Below, piece by piece: positions 47,222 through 59,230 of a stretch of DNA of 64,000 bases (its first letter is position 1; every line of letters begins with the position of its first letter). The notes under the pieces were generated by a model, which was given only the letters and a program-made list of their open reading frames with translations, searched no databases and was not told where the DNA came from. The stretch is from the NCBI GenBank assembly GCA_015178975.1, contig WHVD01000073.1, forward strand, positions 62,001 through 126,000, read 5' to 3'. The position numbers and the translations under genes are program-made. The DNA is from Hysterangium stoloniferum. Its lineage: Eukaryota > Basidiomycota > Agaricomycetes > Hysterangiales > Hysterangiaceae.

Positions 47222-47662
47222 GAGGCTGCACAGGTGGCTGCGGAGAAAGCACAGGTGGCTGCAGACAGGGCCGTGATTGTCATGGGAAAAGTAAGTCCCA
47301 AATTTCAACTTGTCGAATTTTACTGACTTGTATCTTTCAGCGCAAAGCGACAGAGGTGGAGTCCGAGTCTGAGGGAGAGCCAGAGAGCCCCCAGAAAGTA
47401 AGTCTCAGTCCGTGGGATATCTGGGGAAAACTAACCATATCAACAGAAGGCAAGGAAGGCGGCACCAGTCTGCCTACCCACACAGAATGACCCGCAGTGT
47501 TCCGGTTGTAATGACCGGAACACTGAATGCAACTGAAAGTCCGGGTGGGGTCCGGGCTGCTACCAATGCATGCACCTCAAAGCGAGGTGTTCTTTGGTTC
47601 ATGAGCAGGCCGCAGGGTCTGGGGTGTGAACATTAGTGAGTTGGACAGGTTTTCTGGGTTGG

Positions 47663-48382
47663 TGTTACGACCGTGTCGCAACCCTATCGGCCCCGAGGTT
47701 ATCGCCACTTGTCAACGTTTCAAGTCGTCCCCTCGGAAACCATCGGCCCCGAAGCTGACGAATGTTTCGCGAAGATCAAACTCCATTTACGCCCACGTCA
47801 AATAACTCGTATTGCCTGGTCAAACTTTGATACGTCCCCTTTATTATGTTGATCCGTTCAATCTTATGTTTCGCATATGTCTATCTATATTTGTAGTCCT
47901 CAAACCATTTCCTTTTATCGTAATTCCGCTCTCGGTTATCATCGGCCTCCGAACTAATCATAAACTTCCCGTTCCTAGTCAAGCTTATTGTTAATACCGT
48001 GTTCCGCCCTTCTCCCCATTAGTATTTTCCAGACGCCTGTTACTTGTATATGAACCCGCTGTAATTGTAGTTACTAGACAATCAGAATATCGACTCAGAA
48101 TACCCTCATACACCTGTATCAGTCTCATACTAAGACTTCCCCCATCCGCCTTCGCGTGCGCTCGCCCACTCCCGGCCCCGACCCCTTGGCCCGACGCTCG
48201 ACTTGTCCTTCGATTCCGATCGGTATCACGCCGAAAGGTACTCACTAGGACTAGTCTTCGCCCGCCCGAAATTTAAGGACATCCTGCGGATATTTGCGAG
48301 GGCGCAGCCCATAAGCTGAAGCCAAGTCCTTCCGATCGGTCCCTGTCGGCCACCGACATTAGTCAGTTTCCAGTTCTTAACA
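47663..48382 (+). mobile_element. Solo LTR-G, copy 2, 720 bp
   Basis: TGTTACGACCGTGTCGCAAC...AGTTCTTAACA, flanked by GTTGG (47658-47662 and 48383-48387). Excision joins the antisense gene's reading DRFSG-LDEVLGW exactly. Confidence 0.96.
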
Positions 48383-48674
48383 GTTGGATGAAGTTTTGGG
48401 ATGGATCGCCAAGGGCATAGAGGCCCAAAACGAGTTGCTCTGGAAGAGCAACAAGGTCCAGATTGTGGTGGCCAAGGAGCTTTGTGGGCTCTGTGAGGAG
48501 TTTTGGAAGTTCCTGGTGGAGTATGGCAGCTATATTTATGAAGAGCCACAAGTCGGGAGTTCCGAGGATGCCGGATCGGATGAGGACAGGGTTGCCGTGG
48601 AGGTCACAGAGCTCCCTGAGGAGATGGCTGAGGAGGTGGGGAAAAAACACAGTCCCATAAATGTAGATGAATAG

Positions 48675-48831
48675 AAATATAAAGGTTTAATAATTTTTTT
48701 TGAACATAAAAGTAAAGCATGAAAAACATAAGAATCAAAGTCCACGGGAAATCCACTTAGGACTTGAAAACATGTCAGAACCTGTAAAAGCAAAGAGAGA
48801 TATAGGGTGACAGGGAATAATGAAAATGAGT
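48675..48831. other. Convergent gap between antisense gene and pol
   Basis: 157 bp between the antisense stop and the end of the chromodomain frame. It holds a T8 run and AAATATAAA-type words that could serve as poly(A) signals. No gene. Confidence 0.4.
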
Positions 48832-51800
48832 TCAAACGTAACACGGGGTCCACAGAGTGCGGTCAGAGAGACAATAGTGGTCCAGGTTTGAGTGGGTAAG
48901 CTGTATGAAAGTCAGTAATGATTCCATGGCATTACTGAGTTCCGTGGCCAAAATCCATAAGGTTTCTTCATCAGTGCCCTTGTAACCTACCCACTTGACC
49001 AAGTAAAGCAGTTTACAATTGCGTCGATGCTTGTCAATTTTTGAATCTAAAATTTGTGAGATTTCAAACTCAGGTTCTCCGTCAATAATGACTGGAGGGG
49101 GTGGAGATTGCATGCGATCTGGGATAGTGTTAGCAGTACAAGGTTCTAACATAGAACCATGAAATACCAGGTGTACTGCATGCATGCTATCCGGAAGCCA
49201 TAGGGTTCAAGAGACTGAACCTACTTGTGTGATAATTTCAAATGGACCTAAATATTTTTCAGCAAGCTTTTTGATGGACAGGTAGTCCGGAAGAATTGAG
49301 CTTTGACAAAAACACGATTGCCAATCTTGAAGTTTGGTGGCAGGATCCGGTGTTTGTCCACTGAATGTTGGTATTGCTCTTGGGTGGACATTATTGCAGT
49401 CTGGAGTTCCTTGTGGAGCTCATGGAGGTCCGCGGTGAACTCTTGAGTGTGAGCAGAGGTGAGATTTCATTCTGGATGTACTGTAATATTTGGATTATAT
49501 CCATTATTTGCAAAGAATGGGGAAACACCAGTAGTGGCTGAGGGTGCATTGTTGTAAGCAAATTCTGCAAGGGGTAGCAAGGATTTCCAATTGTCCTGTT
49601 GGTAATGGCAATATACGTGGAGATATTGTTCCAATGTCTGATTGACACATTCGGTTTGTCTGTCACCTTCTGGATGATGTCCAGACGTGAAATGTAATTT
49701 CATGTCCAAGGATTTCCCGAGGGATCTAAAGAAGTGAGATATGAACTCTGATCCTCGGTTGGAAGTTACGTGGGATGGAACTCCGTGCTTGGAAAATACA
49801 TGGATAATAAAAAGTTCCACTAACTGCATGGATGTAATTGTATCATAAGTAGGGATGAATATACATACCTTGTTTTGAGAATCTGTCAACAACGACTAGA
49901 ATGGTGGAAAAGCCTTCGGAATCCGGTAGGTGTTCAATGAAATCCATAGAGATAGAATTCCATGGGTGTTCCAGTACCGGGAGTTGTTTCAAAAGGCTGT
50001 ATGGCTTGTGTCACTGAGATTTTGAGTGAGGACAAGTAGTGCAAGATTTACAATAGTGCTTAACAAATCCACAGAGTCCGGGCCAAGTGTATTCTCTTCT
50101 TATTAATGATAGAGTTTTGTTGTACCTGAAATGTCTTGAGAGTGGATGATCATGTTTGTATTGAAGGATCCTAAGGCGGAGGTTGTCGGAATCCGGTACA
50201 TAGATCCGATCATCAAGTCTAATGAAACCATGCTGATCAAGAGACCACTGGGGTTGATTGGGGTCCATGGGACTGTCAAGGTGAGCTTTAGTTATCGGGT
50301 CTAGTGGAATTGCCGATAGAATATCTTGATGTAACTTCTCAATATCCATAATGATAATTCCACGGACAATGGGATTGATGAGGAAAGTTGTGCGGACCAA
50401 TGTGGTAAGTTGTTGATTCGTGAAAATAGGTTTCAGGTTGTGCAGGTTTACCGTGGCATAGTCGTTGCTCCCCTCTTTAGGATAGACATCCCATCGTCTA
50501 GTTAAAGTGTCAGGTTTGCCGCCGAGATGGCCAGGTCGAAAACGGATAATCATATTGAAGGCAGATAGATATTCAGACCAGCGGATCTGCCGACGGGTCA
50601 AAGGTTTTGTGGTAGAAAGGTATTCCAGGTTTTTGTGATCTGTTACAATGTCAATTGGAGTTCCTGAGCCTTCCAAATAGTGTCGCTACACTTTGAATGC
50701 TGAAAAAATTGCCAGGAGTTCCTTATCATGAACGTTGTAGTTGAGCTCTGCTCCGGTAAAAGTCCAGGACAGAAAAGCCACGGGGTGGACTTCTCCATCA
50801 GAGTCCTGGATAGACAGAATGGTTCCAAGTGCATAATCCGAGGTGTCCATTTCAACAATGAGTGGGAAGTCCGGTTTCCAATGCGACAGAATAGGAGCTG
50901 AAGAAAAAGAATTTTTTAAAAGATTGAAAGCTTTTTGACACTTATCATTAAAATTCCACAGAGTATCCTTATGCGTAAGATGGGTAAGGGGTACCGTGAT
51001 GTCGGAATATCTGCGGATAAACTGTCTGTAAAAATTGGCAAAGCCGAGGAAGGATTGTATATCTTTAACTTTTTGGGGTTCAGGCCAATCTTTGATGACT
51101 TGCACTTTAGTTTCATCCATGCGGAGTCCGTCGGGTCCCATGATGAAACCCAGGTATTCCACGGAGTCCGTGTCAAAAGTACATTTTTTACCATTCACGA
51201 ATAAACCATGTTGTTGTCACAAATGTACAAGCTCAAATTTCGATAATATTCAATTTAATATTTCTTCGACATTCCTTCAACTTCTGACTCAACTTCTGAC
51301 TCGACTATTCTTCAACAATATCTTCGACAATCTCGAATATCTTCAACTTGTCTCAGGTTGATGTCATTGATGATTTCACTTTGATATCATATTATCATCA
51401 TAGGTAAATGATATGTAGTATATAAGGGTAATGGTAGGAACGAAGGAAGTCAGTCAGACCTGTATTATATTATATTATTACTGTATTACATAATCGTCGA
51501 TCTTTTTCGAGCCTTTCTTCAACTTATTTATTCGTGAGCCTCTGTGTCCTATCTTTGCCTCACGCTTTATCAACAGGATAAATTAATACTTTGTTGAATG
51601 AGGCATCTTTATTGGATATTGTTGAATATTCTTTGATTGTTTATTCGACTTTATTGAGTAAAATTCGATTCATGACAGTTGTCTGAGTCTCCAGAGAACT
51701 TCATGGACTTGTTTGTTATGTTCTGTGGGATTCTCAGAGTAGATAAGAATGTCGTCCAAGTAAAAAATAATGCATACATCGAGCATGTCGGAGAAAATGT

Positions 51801-52406
51801 TGTTGATAAAATGCTGAAAAACAGATGGAGCATTGGTGAGTCCAAAGGGCATCACCAACCACTCAAAGGCCCCATAATGGGTTCTAAAAGTGATTTTCCA
51901 TTCGTCGCCCACAGCAATATGGACCAAATGATAGGTGTGTTTGAGATCTATTTTGGTGTAAATCTGGGGCAGATCAGATATAAGTGGAAGTGGATATTTA
52001 TCCTTTTTGGTGACAGCATTGAGTCCTCTAAAATCAACACATAGTTGAAGGGATCCATCCTTTTTTCTGACAAACAGAACAGGTGCTCCAAAAGGAGACT
52101 TTGAGGGTCGGATAAAACCTACGGACAAATGTTCATCCAGGAAATTGTGGATTGCAGAAAGTTCCGTAGACAAGAGCGGGTAAATATGTCCTAGGGGTGC
52201 TGGGCGCTGTCTTCAAGATCAATTTTTAAGTTGTATTCTCTGTGGGGCGGAAGCTGGTCAGCTTTTCGCTTGCTAAAAACATCCGTGAAGTCATGATATT
52301 TCTCCGGGACACCTTCTAGGTCAGTGGCTTGCTCAGATTCAGATGTTAAAAAATGTCCAGTTGCTTCATCAATTTTTAAGTTGATAGTGAATGCCTGGGA
52401 CCCGTC
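48832..52406 (-). pseudogene. Element T pol: RT, RNase H, integrase, chromodomain
   Basis: Minus strand. [38 protein letters not shown], and the catalytic YLDD in [14 protein letters not shown]. RNase H follows (EMDTSDYALGTILS, DKELLAIFSAFKV). Integrase zinc domain: H..H with YCKSCTTC near 50040; core: SMDFIEHLP, VVVDRFSK, GSEFISHFFRSLG and ECVNQTLEQYL. The C-terminal chromodomain contains FEISQILDSK and LLYLVKWVGYKGTDEETLW. Lesions include a one-base deletion near 52200, TAG at 50686 (Trp expected), TGA near 50008 and 49465 (Arg expected), a shift near 49870, and Asp to Asn in the integrase core (SNRGSEF for the usual SDRGSEF). A solo LTR splits RT at 51215-51677. Chromodomains guide such elements to chromatin. 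Confidence 0.93.
51215..51677. mobile_element. Solo LTR, 463 bp, inside RT of element T
   Basis: TGTCACAAATG...TTCATGACA, flanked by GTTGT (51210-51214 and 51678-51682). Excision joins the RT frame LRQ to HGLFVNGKK. Rich in TTCGAC/TTCAAC words; a similar decayed stretch is near 33540. Confidence 0.93.
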
Positions 52407-53470
52407 TTTTACGACCAGAATTCCCACTGGACTCTGGGCACTAACTTATACGCACCCATTATCAGTTTACTGGAATTCCCACTGGACTCCATACGTCAGA
52501 CTTGTCTACATTCATCTTCGTTATGTTGTGTTTCAGTCACTGGAAAACCCACCGGACTCCATCCCTGTGTATGTCCGACCTCATCCCACGCATCAGTCAC
52601 TGGACCCCGCTCAGAAAACCTGTCATCCCTCTAACAGAGCCCCGTTCCCATTTTAGTCAAATGACCTGTCATGATTCGGACTCCGCTCCCACTCTGTTTC
52701 CCATTATGGTTTATGATTTGTCACTATTCAGACTCCACTCCGTTTTGTCCCGTTCCTAACACCAAATTTGGTGTTTACTATTCCTGTTTTATGTTTTCCT
52801 CGTTTTGTTTCATCATTACTGGATTTGGTATGACATTCACTCCACGGTCTATTTAAACTGGCAGATGTTGTACATACAATCCAGTCAGAAAATCAGCTTA
52901 GATTCCACCCAGTAATCTAATACATTTTCTGCTCTAAACTCCTACTTTGTTACGACCATGTCACAACCCAACGGTCCCCGAGGTTATCGCCTCCTATCGA
53001 CAATTCAAGTCATTGTTCAAGTCTTCACATCAGAAACTGTCGGCTTCCTGATGCTGACATATGCCTTCGCGGTGATCAAACTCCATTTATGCCCCTGTCG
53101 AAATATACTTGTACTATCTGGTTAAACTTTGATACATCCCTTTTTATTATGATGATCTACTCAATGTTTCACATATGTCTATATACTTGTAACCCTTGGA
53201 CTATTTCCTTTTCTCGTAATTCCGCTATCGGTTATCTCACAGCCTCTGAACTAATCATAATCTTCCCATTTCTAGTCAAGCTTATTTGTCAATACCGCTT
53301 TCCACTCTTCTCCTAGTTAGTGTTTTTAGACACCTGATACCTGTATATGAACCAGCTGTAGTTGTAATTACAAGGCAATCAGAATATCGACTCAGAAAAC
53401 CCTCTTACATCTATAGAAGTCTCATACTAAGTACTCCACTATCTGCCTTCGTGTGCGCTTGCCCACTCTC

Positions 53471-54782
53471 TGTGAAGAGTGGTGGAAGTTCTAACCGTTC
53501 TATATACGAAGAATATCGACCGTTTAGGTACGACACCGAGATGTATTGACTGTCTAAGTCTAATACAGGCTGAATGTGTATTGACTACTTAGTTCAATAC
53601 GGTTGAATGAAGTAGCTATCTAAAGTAGAATAGAGAGCTAGAACGAATAAAGAGAATCAACTGTTAAGTACAATTCTAGATGACTACTCGAGTGTAAAAT
53701 AGAGTAACGAGAGAGCCAAGTGATAGAGTAGCGCAGGTGTAGTCTGTGCAGATTGAGATAAAGATGGAGTTTCGACTGGTACAGTTCGAAACTCTGATTG
53801 CATAGATAGTTAAAGCCTGTCTGTGACGGTCGAGACGATACCCCAATCACAACTTACAGGACACAATTGGTGTCTTGGGTAAGTCATGGTTGTGGGGTAA
53901 AAAGTGTCTGAGTTTTAACTACGGGCACTAGAATACATACGTCTGGCGTGTATGTGCCCACAAGAGTCAATGTACTGCATACATAGGTCGTTGAATTAAT
54001 TATAAGTGTATAGGAGGATATCTGAAAACTATTAAGTATGCCAAATTCTAATATACTCTAAAGGTCATTTAAACATCTGAGATGTGATTCAAACATAATT
54101 TGGTTTTTAAAACTTTCAAAAAGTTTTAAACTCTCTCATACATTACAAACTAAAGAATCTTTCCAGACACAAGTAGACAATAAAAAAAATTAGTAGTTTG
54201 AAACACTAATACTTTTAAAAAATAGATACCTTTAGATAGTCCATTTCATGCATATGTATATTATTGGCACCTCTAAATACATATGTATTACTTCGGAATG
54301 GATCTGTCAATCTGAACAGATTTCTACTTGATTCAACATACCCAGAATATATAGGGGGTTTTACTTAATAAAGACAGCTGTGGTATGAAAAATTTCCAAT
54401 AATATTTTACATATTTTACATGGAAATAACTACATTACAACTTTTAAAAAACAAAGTACTAATAAAAGTATTAGTAGGCATCTGTAAAAGGAAGGAAATT
54501 ATATACAATGGAATTTGTTAAATAACTATGGGTTGTATAAGATGTAATATGGAGAACTATTTCTGATGGTTGTTTTTTTGATAATATAATTGTTTCAGAA
54601 TAGATATCACTATTTAAAGATGGAGTTTTGTAAAAATAAGACTTTTATTAGTAAATATTTGAGATTATAGTAATTATAAACACCCTCCATAATAAAATAG
54701 AGAGAAAGTAGAAATAATAAAGGAAATATAGTATGAGCTCATCCACTATATTTCCTGAGTATATTTTGCCATACCTCTCACA
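53471..54782 (+). mobile_element. Solo LTR-A, copy 2, containing a 676-bp insertion
   Basis: TGTGAAGAGTGGTGGAAG...ATACCTCTCACA, flanked by CTCTC (53466-53470 and 54783-54787). About 636 bp when the inner insertion is removed. Confidence 0.95.
54013..54688. mobile_element. AT-rich 676-bp insertion, unclassified (MITE-like)
   Basis: Interrupts LTR-A copy 2; other LTR-A copies read straight through the site. It begins GGAGGATATCTG and ends AACACCCTCC, so the ends are complementary for about 5-6 bp, and is flanked by ATA on both sides. No reading frame. A small non-autonomous DNA transposon is likely; superfamily unknown. Confidence 0.7.
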
Positions 54783-54873
54783 CTCTCAGTCCCTGACCCC
54801 TTGGCCAGACACTTGACTTATCCATCGTTTCCGATCAGTAGTTTCACTGAGAGGTATTCGTTAGGACTAGTCT

Positions 54874-55519
54874 TGTGAGGAGTATGCTTTTACCACAGTT
54901 TCATTGTGGTAAAACACTCCTTTTATTTTATTTATATTTTACATATTCTATTCATATTTTTCTATCTTTCATATTCTTCGAATATTGCATATTTCATTAG
55001 TTCGAAGCATTGTGTATACTTGTGGGTGCACTCAGCACCAATTAGAACTCAAACATCTTTTACCCAGCAGACACCACCTTGTAAACGACCCAGACGTCGA
55101 ATAGCGAGAAGTGTCAAGGGTAACGTCTCAGTTACCTATAAAGGTAGCATTTTCTCGTATACTAACAGACTTTGAACTCGAACTGCGAAGGTCGAGTTTC
55201 ACTCTAAGGTCTTTGCGCTCCTCGACACTATAGTCGACTCACGCTACTATCCCTTTACTTTAGATATCCAGCCTCTCGTTGATTATCTATTTTACATCTA
55301 GCTGCGAGTGGTACCGTAAAGGTCAACTCTTTCATTCTCTCATTCTAGCCATCAAGAGCAACTGTATAGTTGCTCTTGTGATGTGTAGCGTGTCTCCTTG
55401 CCAGTACTGTCAGTCTAGCAATCTACGGTATTGTACTGAACGGTCAATACCTGCTAATAGTAGTTGAATAAACACTATACTTCGTATATTGAACGGTCAG
55501 AATCTATCGACTCTTCACA
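54874..55519 (-). mobile_element. Solo LTR, mosaic of subfamilies C and B, 646 bp
   Basis: Plus-strand reading TGTGAGGAGTATGC...GACTCTTCACA, flanked by AGTCT (54869-54873 and 55520-55524). The first about 180 bp match LTR-C (62814, inverted 29675), including the 10-bp-stem hairpin. The rest matches LTR-B (31259, inverted 59974). The switch is near 55060. Confidence 0.93.
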
Positions 55520-55593
55520 AGTCTTCACCCGCCCAAAATTTAAGGACACCCAATGGTTAACTGCGAGGGTGCAGCACATAAGCTGAAGCCAAG

Positions 55594-56197
55594 TGTGAGA
55601 GGTATGGCAAAATATACTCAGGAAATATAGTCTGGATGAGCTCATACTATATTTCCTTTATTATTTCTACTCTCTCTATTTTATTATACACTTATAATTA
55701 GTTCGACGACCTATGTATATGGTACATCGACTCTTGTGAGTGTGTACATGCCAGATTTATGTATTCTAGTGCCCGTAGTTAAAACTCAGACACTTTTACC
55801 CCGCAACTGTCCCGTAAGTTGTGATTGGGGTATCATCTTGACTGTTATATACGGGCTTCAACCATTCACGCAATCCGAGTTTCGAACTGTACCAGTCGAA
55901 ACTCCATCTATATATCAATCTGCGTGGACTACATCCATGCTACTCAACCATTCGACTCTTGTTACTCTTTTTCACACTTGAGTAGTCAGCTGGAATCGCA
56001 CTTCACAGTTGATTCCCTTTATTCGTTTTAGCTCTCTACCTTACTTCAGATAGCTACTTCACTCGATCGTATTGAACTAAGTAGTCAATACCTTTCGGCT
56101 TGTATTAGACTTAGACAGTCAGTACATCTATGTATCGTACCTAAACAGTTGATATTCTTCACATATAGAATGGTTAGAACTTCCACCACTCTTCACA
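55594..56197 (-). mobile_element. Solo LTR-A, inverted, 604 bp
   Basis: Plus-strand reading TGTGAGAGGTATGGC...CACTCTTCACA, flanked by CCAAG (55589-55593 and 56198-56202). It sits in the shared U5 module of LTR-G copy 3. Confidence 0.95.
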
Positions 56198-58301
56198 CCA
56201 AGTCCTTCCGATCGGTCCCCATTGGCCCACCGACACTAGTCAGTTGTTAGTTCTTAACATACTTGAATTACACCGCTCACACTAGTCGGAGCCCACGGGC
56301 TCCGGCGCATCTATCTCTCTTACCTCTCTTACCTATCTTGACTCACGACTCACAACCCACAACTTCCGACCCCTCGACCCACGACCTCTGCCCGGACTCC
56401 CCGGGATTCCCGTCTGCCTGTCTGAAATTGGACAACATGATCTAGCGAGGGCGCAGCCTATAAGCTGAAGCCAAGTCCTACCGGATATTCTGCAGGTTTC
56501 TCTGGAGACCCGCCGTGTATGTACCCTAACACCATCCATTTTTGAAGCCCTAATAAAAGCTGCAGCATTAATCAGAGAAATAGACGGAGGTGTTGTGGGT
56601 TCCAGGGAAGCTATGGGTGCTGTAGGGATCACAGGAGTCCTTGAGACTGCAGGTGCTGTGGAGGCCATAACGGGTGCAGTTTCCTTGGCTGCCACAGGGG
56701 TCCAGAATGTTATACTGTTAGCTATCCAGTCAATCAATGGATTGTAGTGGGTAAGCCAGTTGTGTCCTAGGACCACCGAGCAACTTGAGTCTAACTGGGT
56801 CATATAGAAAGTGACCAATTTGAGATGTTCCACAAGGGAAACAGATAGATAAATCACAAGCTTGGGTAACAACTGAATTACTTGTGCCATCAAAGAGGTG
56901 GAGGCCGACGGGATTTATTGGATAAGTTGACAAAGAATTTTTTTGTGTGAATTTTGTATCTAAAAAACAATGAGTTGAGCCAGAATCTATAAGAGCTGAA
57001 AAAACAAATTTTGGAACATATTAGACATAAGTTTAATGAAAAATGAATCAGAATGTGAAAGAGCGGATGTGTTGAGATGGGTAAACTCTTGAATGTGTGG
57101 AGAGGCAACGCAACCCCCAACCCATGTGGAGTCCATGGGGTTGCTTACTCTTTTTTCAAGTCAGAAGCCGGTTTGTCCTTCGACGGAGTTTCCGTGGAGG
57201 TCTTGGCTGTTCAACCCTTTGCAGAGTTTGCTTTTGCCAGCAGATATTCCGGGACTCGATGACCAGGTTTCCCACACAAGAGACAGAGGTTATTGTCCAT
57301 GTGACATTGTCTTTCCTGTGGGGTCAATTTGCCATTGGGTCTGAGTTTGCCTGAGAGGTCGGGTTTTCCGGCTTGCTTGCCGGACTGTTGACCCTTGTTA
57401 TTGTCCTTGTTGTTGTTGTTGTTAGAAGACTTTTTATCGTTCTTCTTGCCAGATTGCATGGAGTTTTGGTTGCTGGTTGACAAGTTGTTGTTGTTGGTTT
57501 TATTGGCCGTGGACTTGTTCACTTTGTCCGTGGAGGTCTCGCAGGCAACTTCCGTGCAACGTTCCCAATAATGTGCATCCACATTTTGAGCTTTGAGGCG
57601 CATATGGGACAAGGTTTTTGGCTTGCCATCTTCTCCTTTTGAGACTTCATCTTTAAGGTGGGATGGCAGACCGGTGTAGAATTGGTGGTGGAGAGTGGGA
57701 TTGCCCCACTGACAACAAGCTGCAAGGGTATTGAATTGGATGATATAGTCCATGATGCGCTGCGTGTCCTTCATACAAAGATTTGTGAGACTGTTCTCGG
57801 CTTCTCCTGTCAGGTCATATGGGCCAAAGTTGGTTTCAAGCTCCATAACAAAAGCATCCCAATCTTTGAGCCAAAGCAGCTCTTCCTCAGAAAGTCCACT
57901 AAAAGCCAGTTCGAACCATTTCAACAAGTATGAAAGTGCATAGTTGACTTTTCAGGAGTCCATGGAGAATGCAGTGGATTGATCGCAGAAATTGAAGCAA
58001 CATTGCATGAGGAAGGTAGAGAGTTTGTTTGGGTTGGAACCCGTGAAGGGTTCTGGAGCATTGACTTTTGACTGTGGAGGTTCTTGTTCCTTTTTCTTTT
58101 GTTCTTTGAGCAGGTGCATCATAAATTTATCTATAGTACCTGCTAAAAATTCAGAAGTTAGGGTCCTCCATGTGCAGTCGTCCATTAGACGGAGGATTTT
58201 CGACACCTTTGCCCTTTTCAGGGGCCACGGACTCGTCCTCATGCTCAGATTTGTCCTGGTTTTCCGGGACTTCTTCGATACAGGCTTCTTTCATGGCTTC
58301 C

Positions 58302-59230
58302 TGTTAAGAGCAGAAACTGACGGATGTCGGCAGACCGACGGGGACCGAACGGAAGGACTTGGCTTCAGCTTATGTGCTGTGCCCTCGCAAGTTACCGTCA
58401 GGTGTCCTTAAATTTCAGGTGGGCGAAAACTAGTCCTGTCAAGTAAACCTCTTGGTAAACTACCGATCGGAAACCGAAGGATAAGTTGAGGGTTGGGTTG
58501 AGGTTGGAGACCAAGAGTCGGAGACTGACAGAGTCGGAGACTGACAGAGTCGGAGACTGAGAGTCGGAGACTGAGACAGTCGGAGACTGAGACAGTCGGA
58601 GACTGAGAGTTGGAGACTGAGAGTGTCGGGGACTGAGAGTCGGAGATTAGAGGTTGAAGTCGTAAATGTAGGTTGAATTGTAAATCGGATGGAGTCAGAA
58701 TGTGGTGGTAGTGAATAGATAATGGAGTCGGAAATTAGAGGGTATCTAAGTCGATCTAAGTCGATATTCTAAGTCGATCTTCTGATTGTCTAGTAGTTAC
58801 ATTACAGCAGGTTTATATATGGGTTATCGGCGTCTAGAAACTACTAAGGGAAGAGCGGAAAACAGCATTGACAAATAAGCTTGACTAGGAACCGGAAAGT
58901 TACGATAAGATCGGGAGCCGAGATTTAGCCGAGAGCGGAATTATGAGAAAAGGGAATAGTCCACGGGCTACAGGTATATATGGGCATATGTGAAACATAG
59001 AGTAAAACGGATCATCATAATGAAAGGGGACGTATCAAAGCATAACCAGATGGTAGAGTATATTTTGACAGGGGCGTAAATGAGGTTTGATCGCTGTGAA
59101 GGTATACGTCAGTGTCGGTGTTCCGAAGGTTGCTGAAATGATAACTTGATCAATAACTTGGAACATTGATAGATGGTAGTATTCTCGGAGACCATCGGGT
59201 TGCAACATGGGTTACGACACGGTCGTAACA
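58302..59230 (-). mobile_element. Solo LTR-G, inverted copy 4, 929 bp
   Basis: Plus-strand reading TGTTAAGAGCAGAAACTG...CACGGTCGTAACA, flanked by CTTCC (58297-58301) and CTTGC (59231-59235), a duplication with one mismatch. It is about 200 bp longer than copy 2, mainly through the minisatellite at 58513-58650. Confidence 0.92.
58513..58650. repeat. GAGTCGGAGACTGA minisatellite inside LTR-G
   Basis: About nine imperfect units of 14-18 bp (AGTCGGAGACTGA with or without CAG). Other LTR-G copies have a single related stretch here (for example ACTCTCGGCCTCCGACC at 31930), so the array expanded within this copy. Confidence 0.9.

Larger units (their letters stand above)
46922..48674 (+). pseudogene. 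Antisense spliced gene inside element T (coiled coil plus cysteine cluster)
   Basis: Plus strand, opposite to gag-pol. Exons 46922-47290, 47341-47397 and 47447-48674, the last split by a 720-bp solo LTR. Both introns have GTAAGT donors and TTTCAG or AACAG acceptors and keep phase. The product (about 310 aa expected) begins MPRRPMPTAGPSTG. It has a Glu/Ala/Lys-rich helix with two exact 26-residue repeats (EALDREYQVALAAEEEAARQ..., 47066 and 47144) and an acidic Ser/Glu stretch. Then comes a cysteine cluster (CSGCNDRNTEC, GCYQCMHLKARC), then VLGWIAKGIEAQNELLWKS and an acidic end. Breaks: TGA at 47534 where Trp is likely, a one-base shift near 47630, and the LTR. Similar proteins seem frequent in agaricomycetes but I know no function; DNA or RNA binding is a guess from the cysteine pattern. 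Confidence 0.75.
52948..56259 (+). mobile_element. Solo LTR-G, copy 3, with three further LTRs inside
   Basis: TGTTACGACCATGTCACAAC...AGTTCTTAACA, flanked by TACTT (52943-52947 and 56260-56264). Inside it lie LTR-A (53471-54782), the mosaic LTR (54874-55519) and another LTR-A (55594-56197), each with its own 5-bp duplication. Confidence 0.95.
52407..56531 (+). mobile_element. Solo LTR-T between protease and RT, containing LTR-G copy 3
   Basis: Starts TTTTACGACCAGAATTCC (first TG mutated to TT) and ends GTACCCTAACA; about 808 bp without its own insertion. Flanks CCGTC (52402-52406) and CCATC (56532-56536) are a target duplication with one mismatch. Excision joins the polyprotein SKMDG-SQAFTINLK. 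Orientation is opposite to the element it sits in. It retains TATTTAAA and the AGTCAGAAAAT start. Confidence 0.92.

Noticed and set aside
46801-47308. Minus-strand Ser/Ala/Leu and Pro-rich frames opposite the antisense gene
   Set aside because: Shadows of the Glu/Ala/Arg-rich coiled-coil exon on the plus strand.
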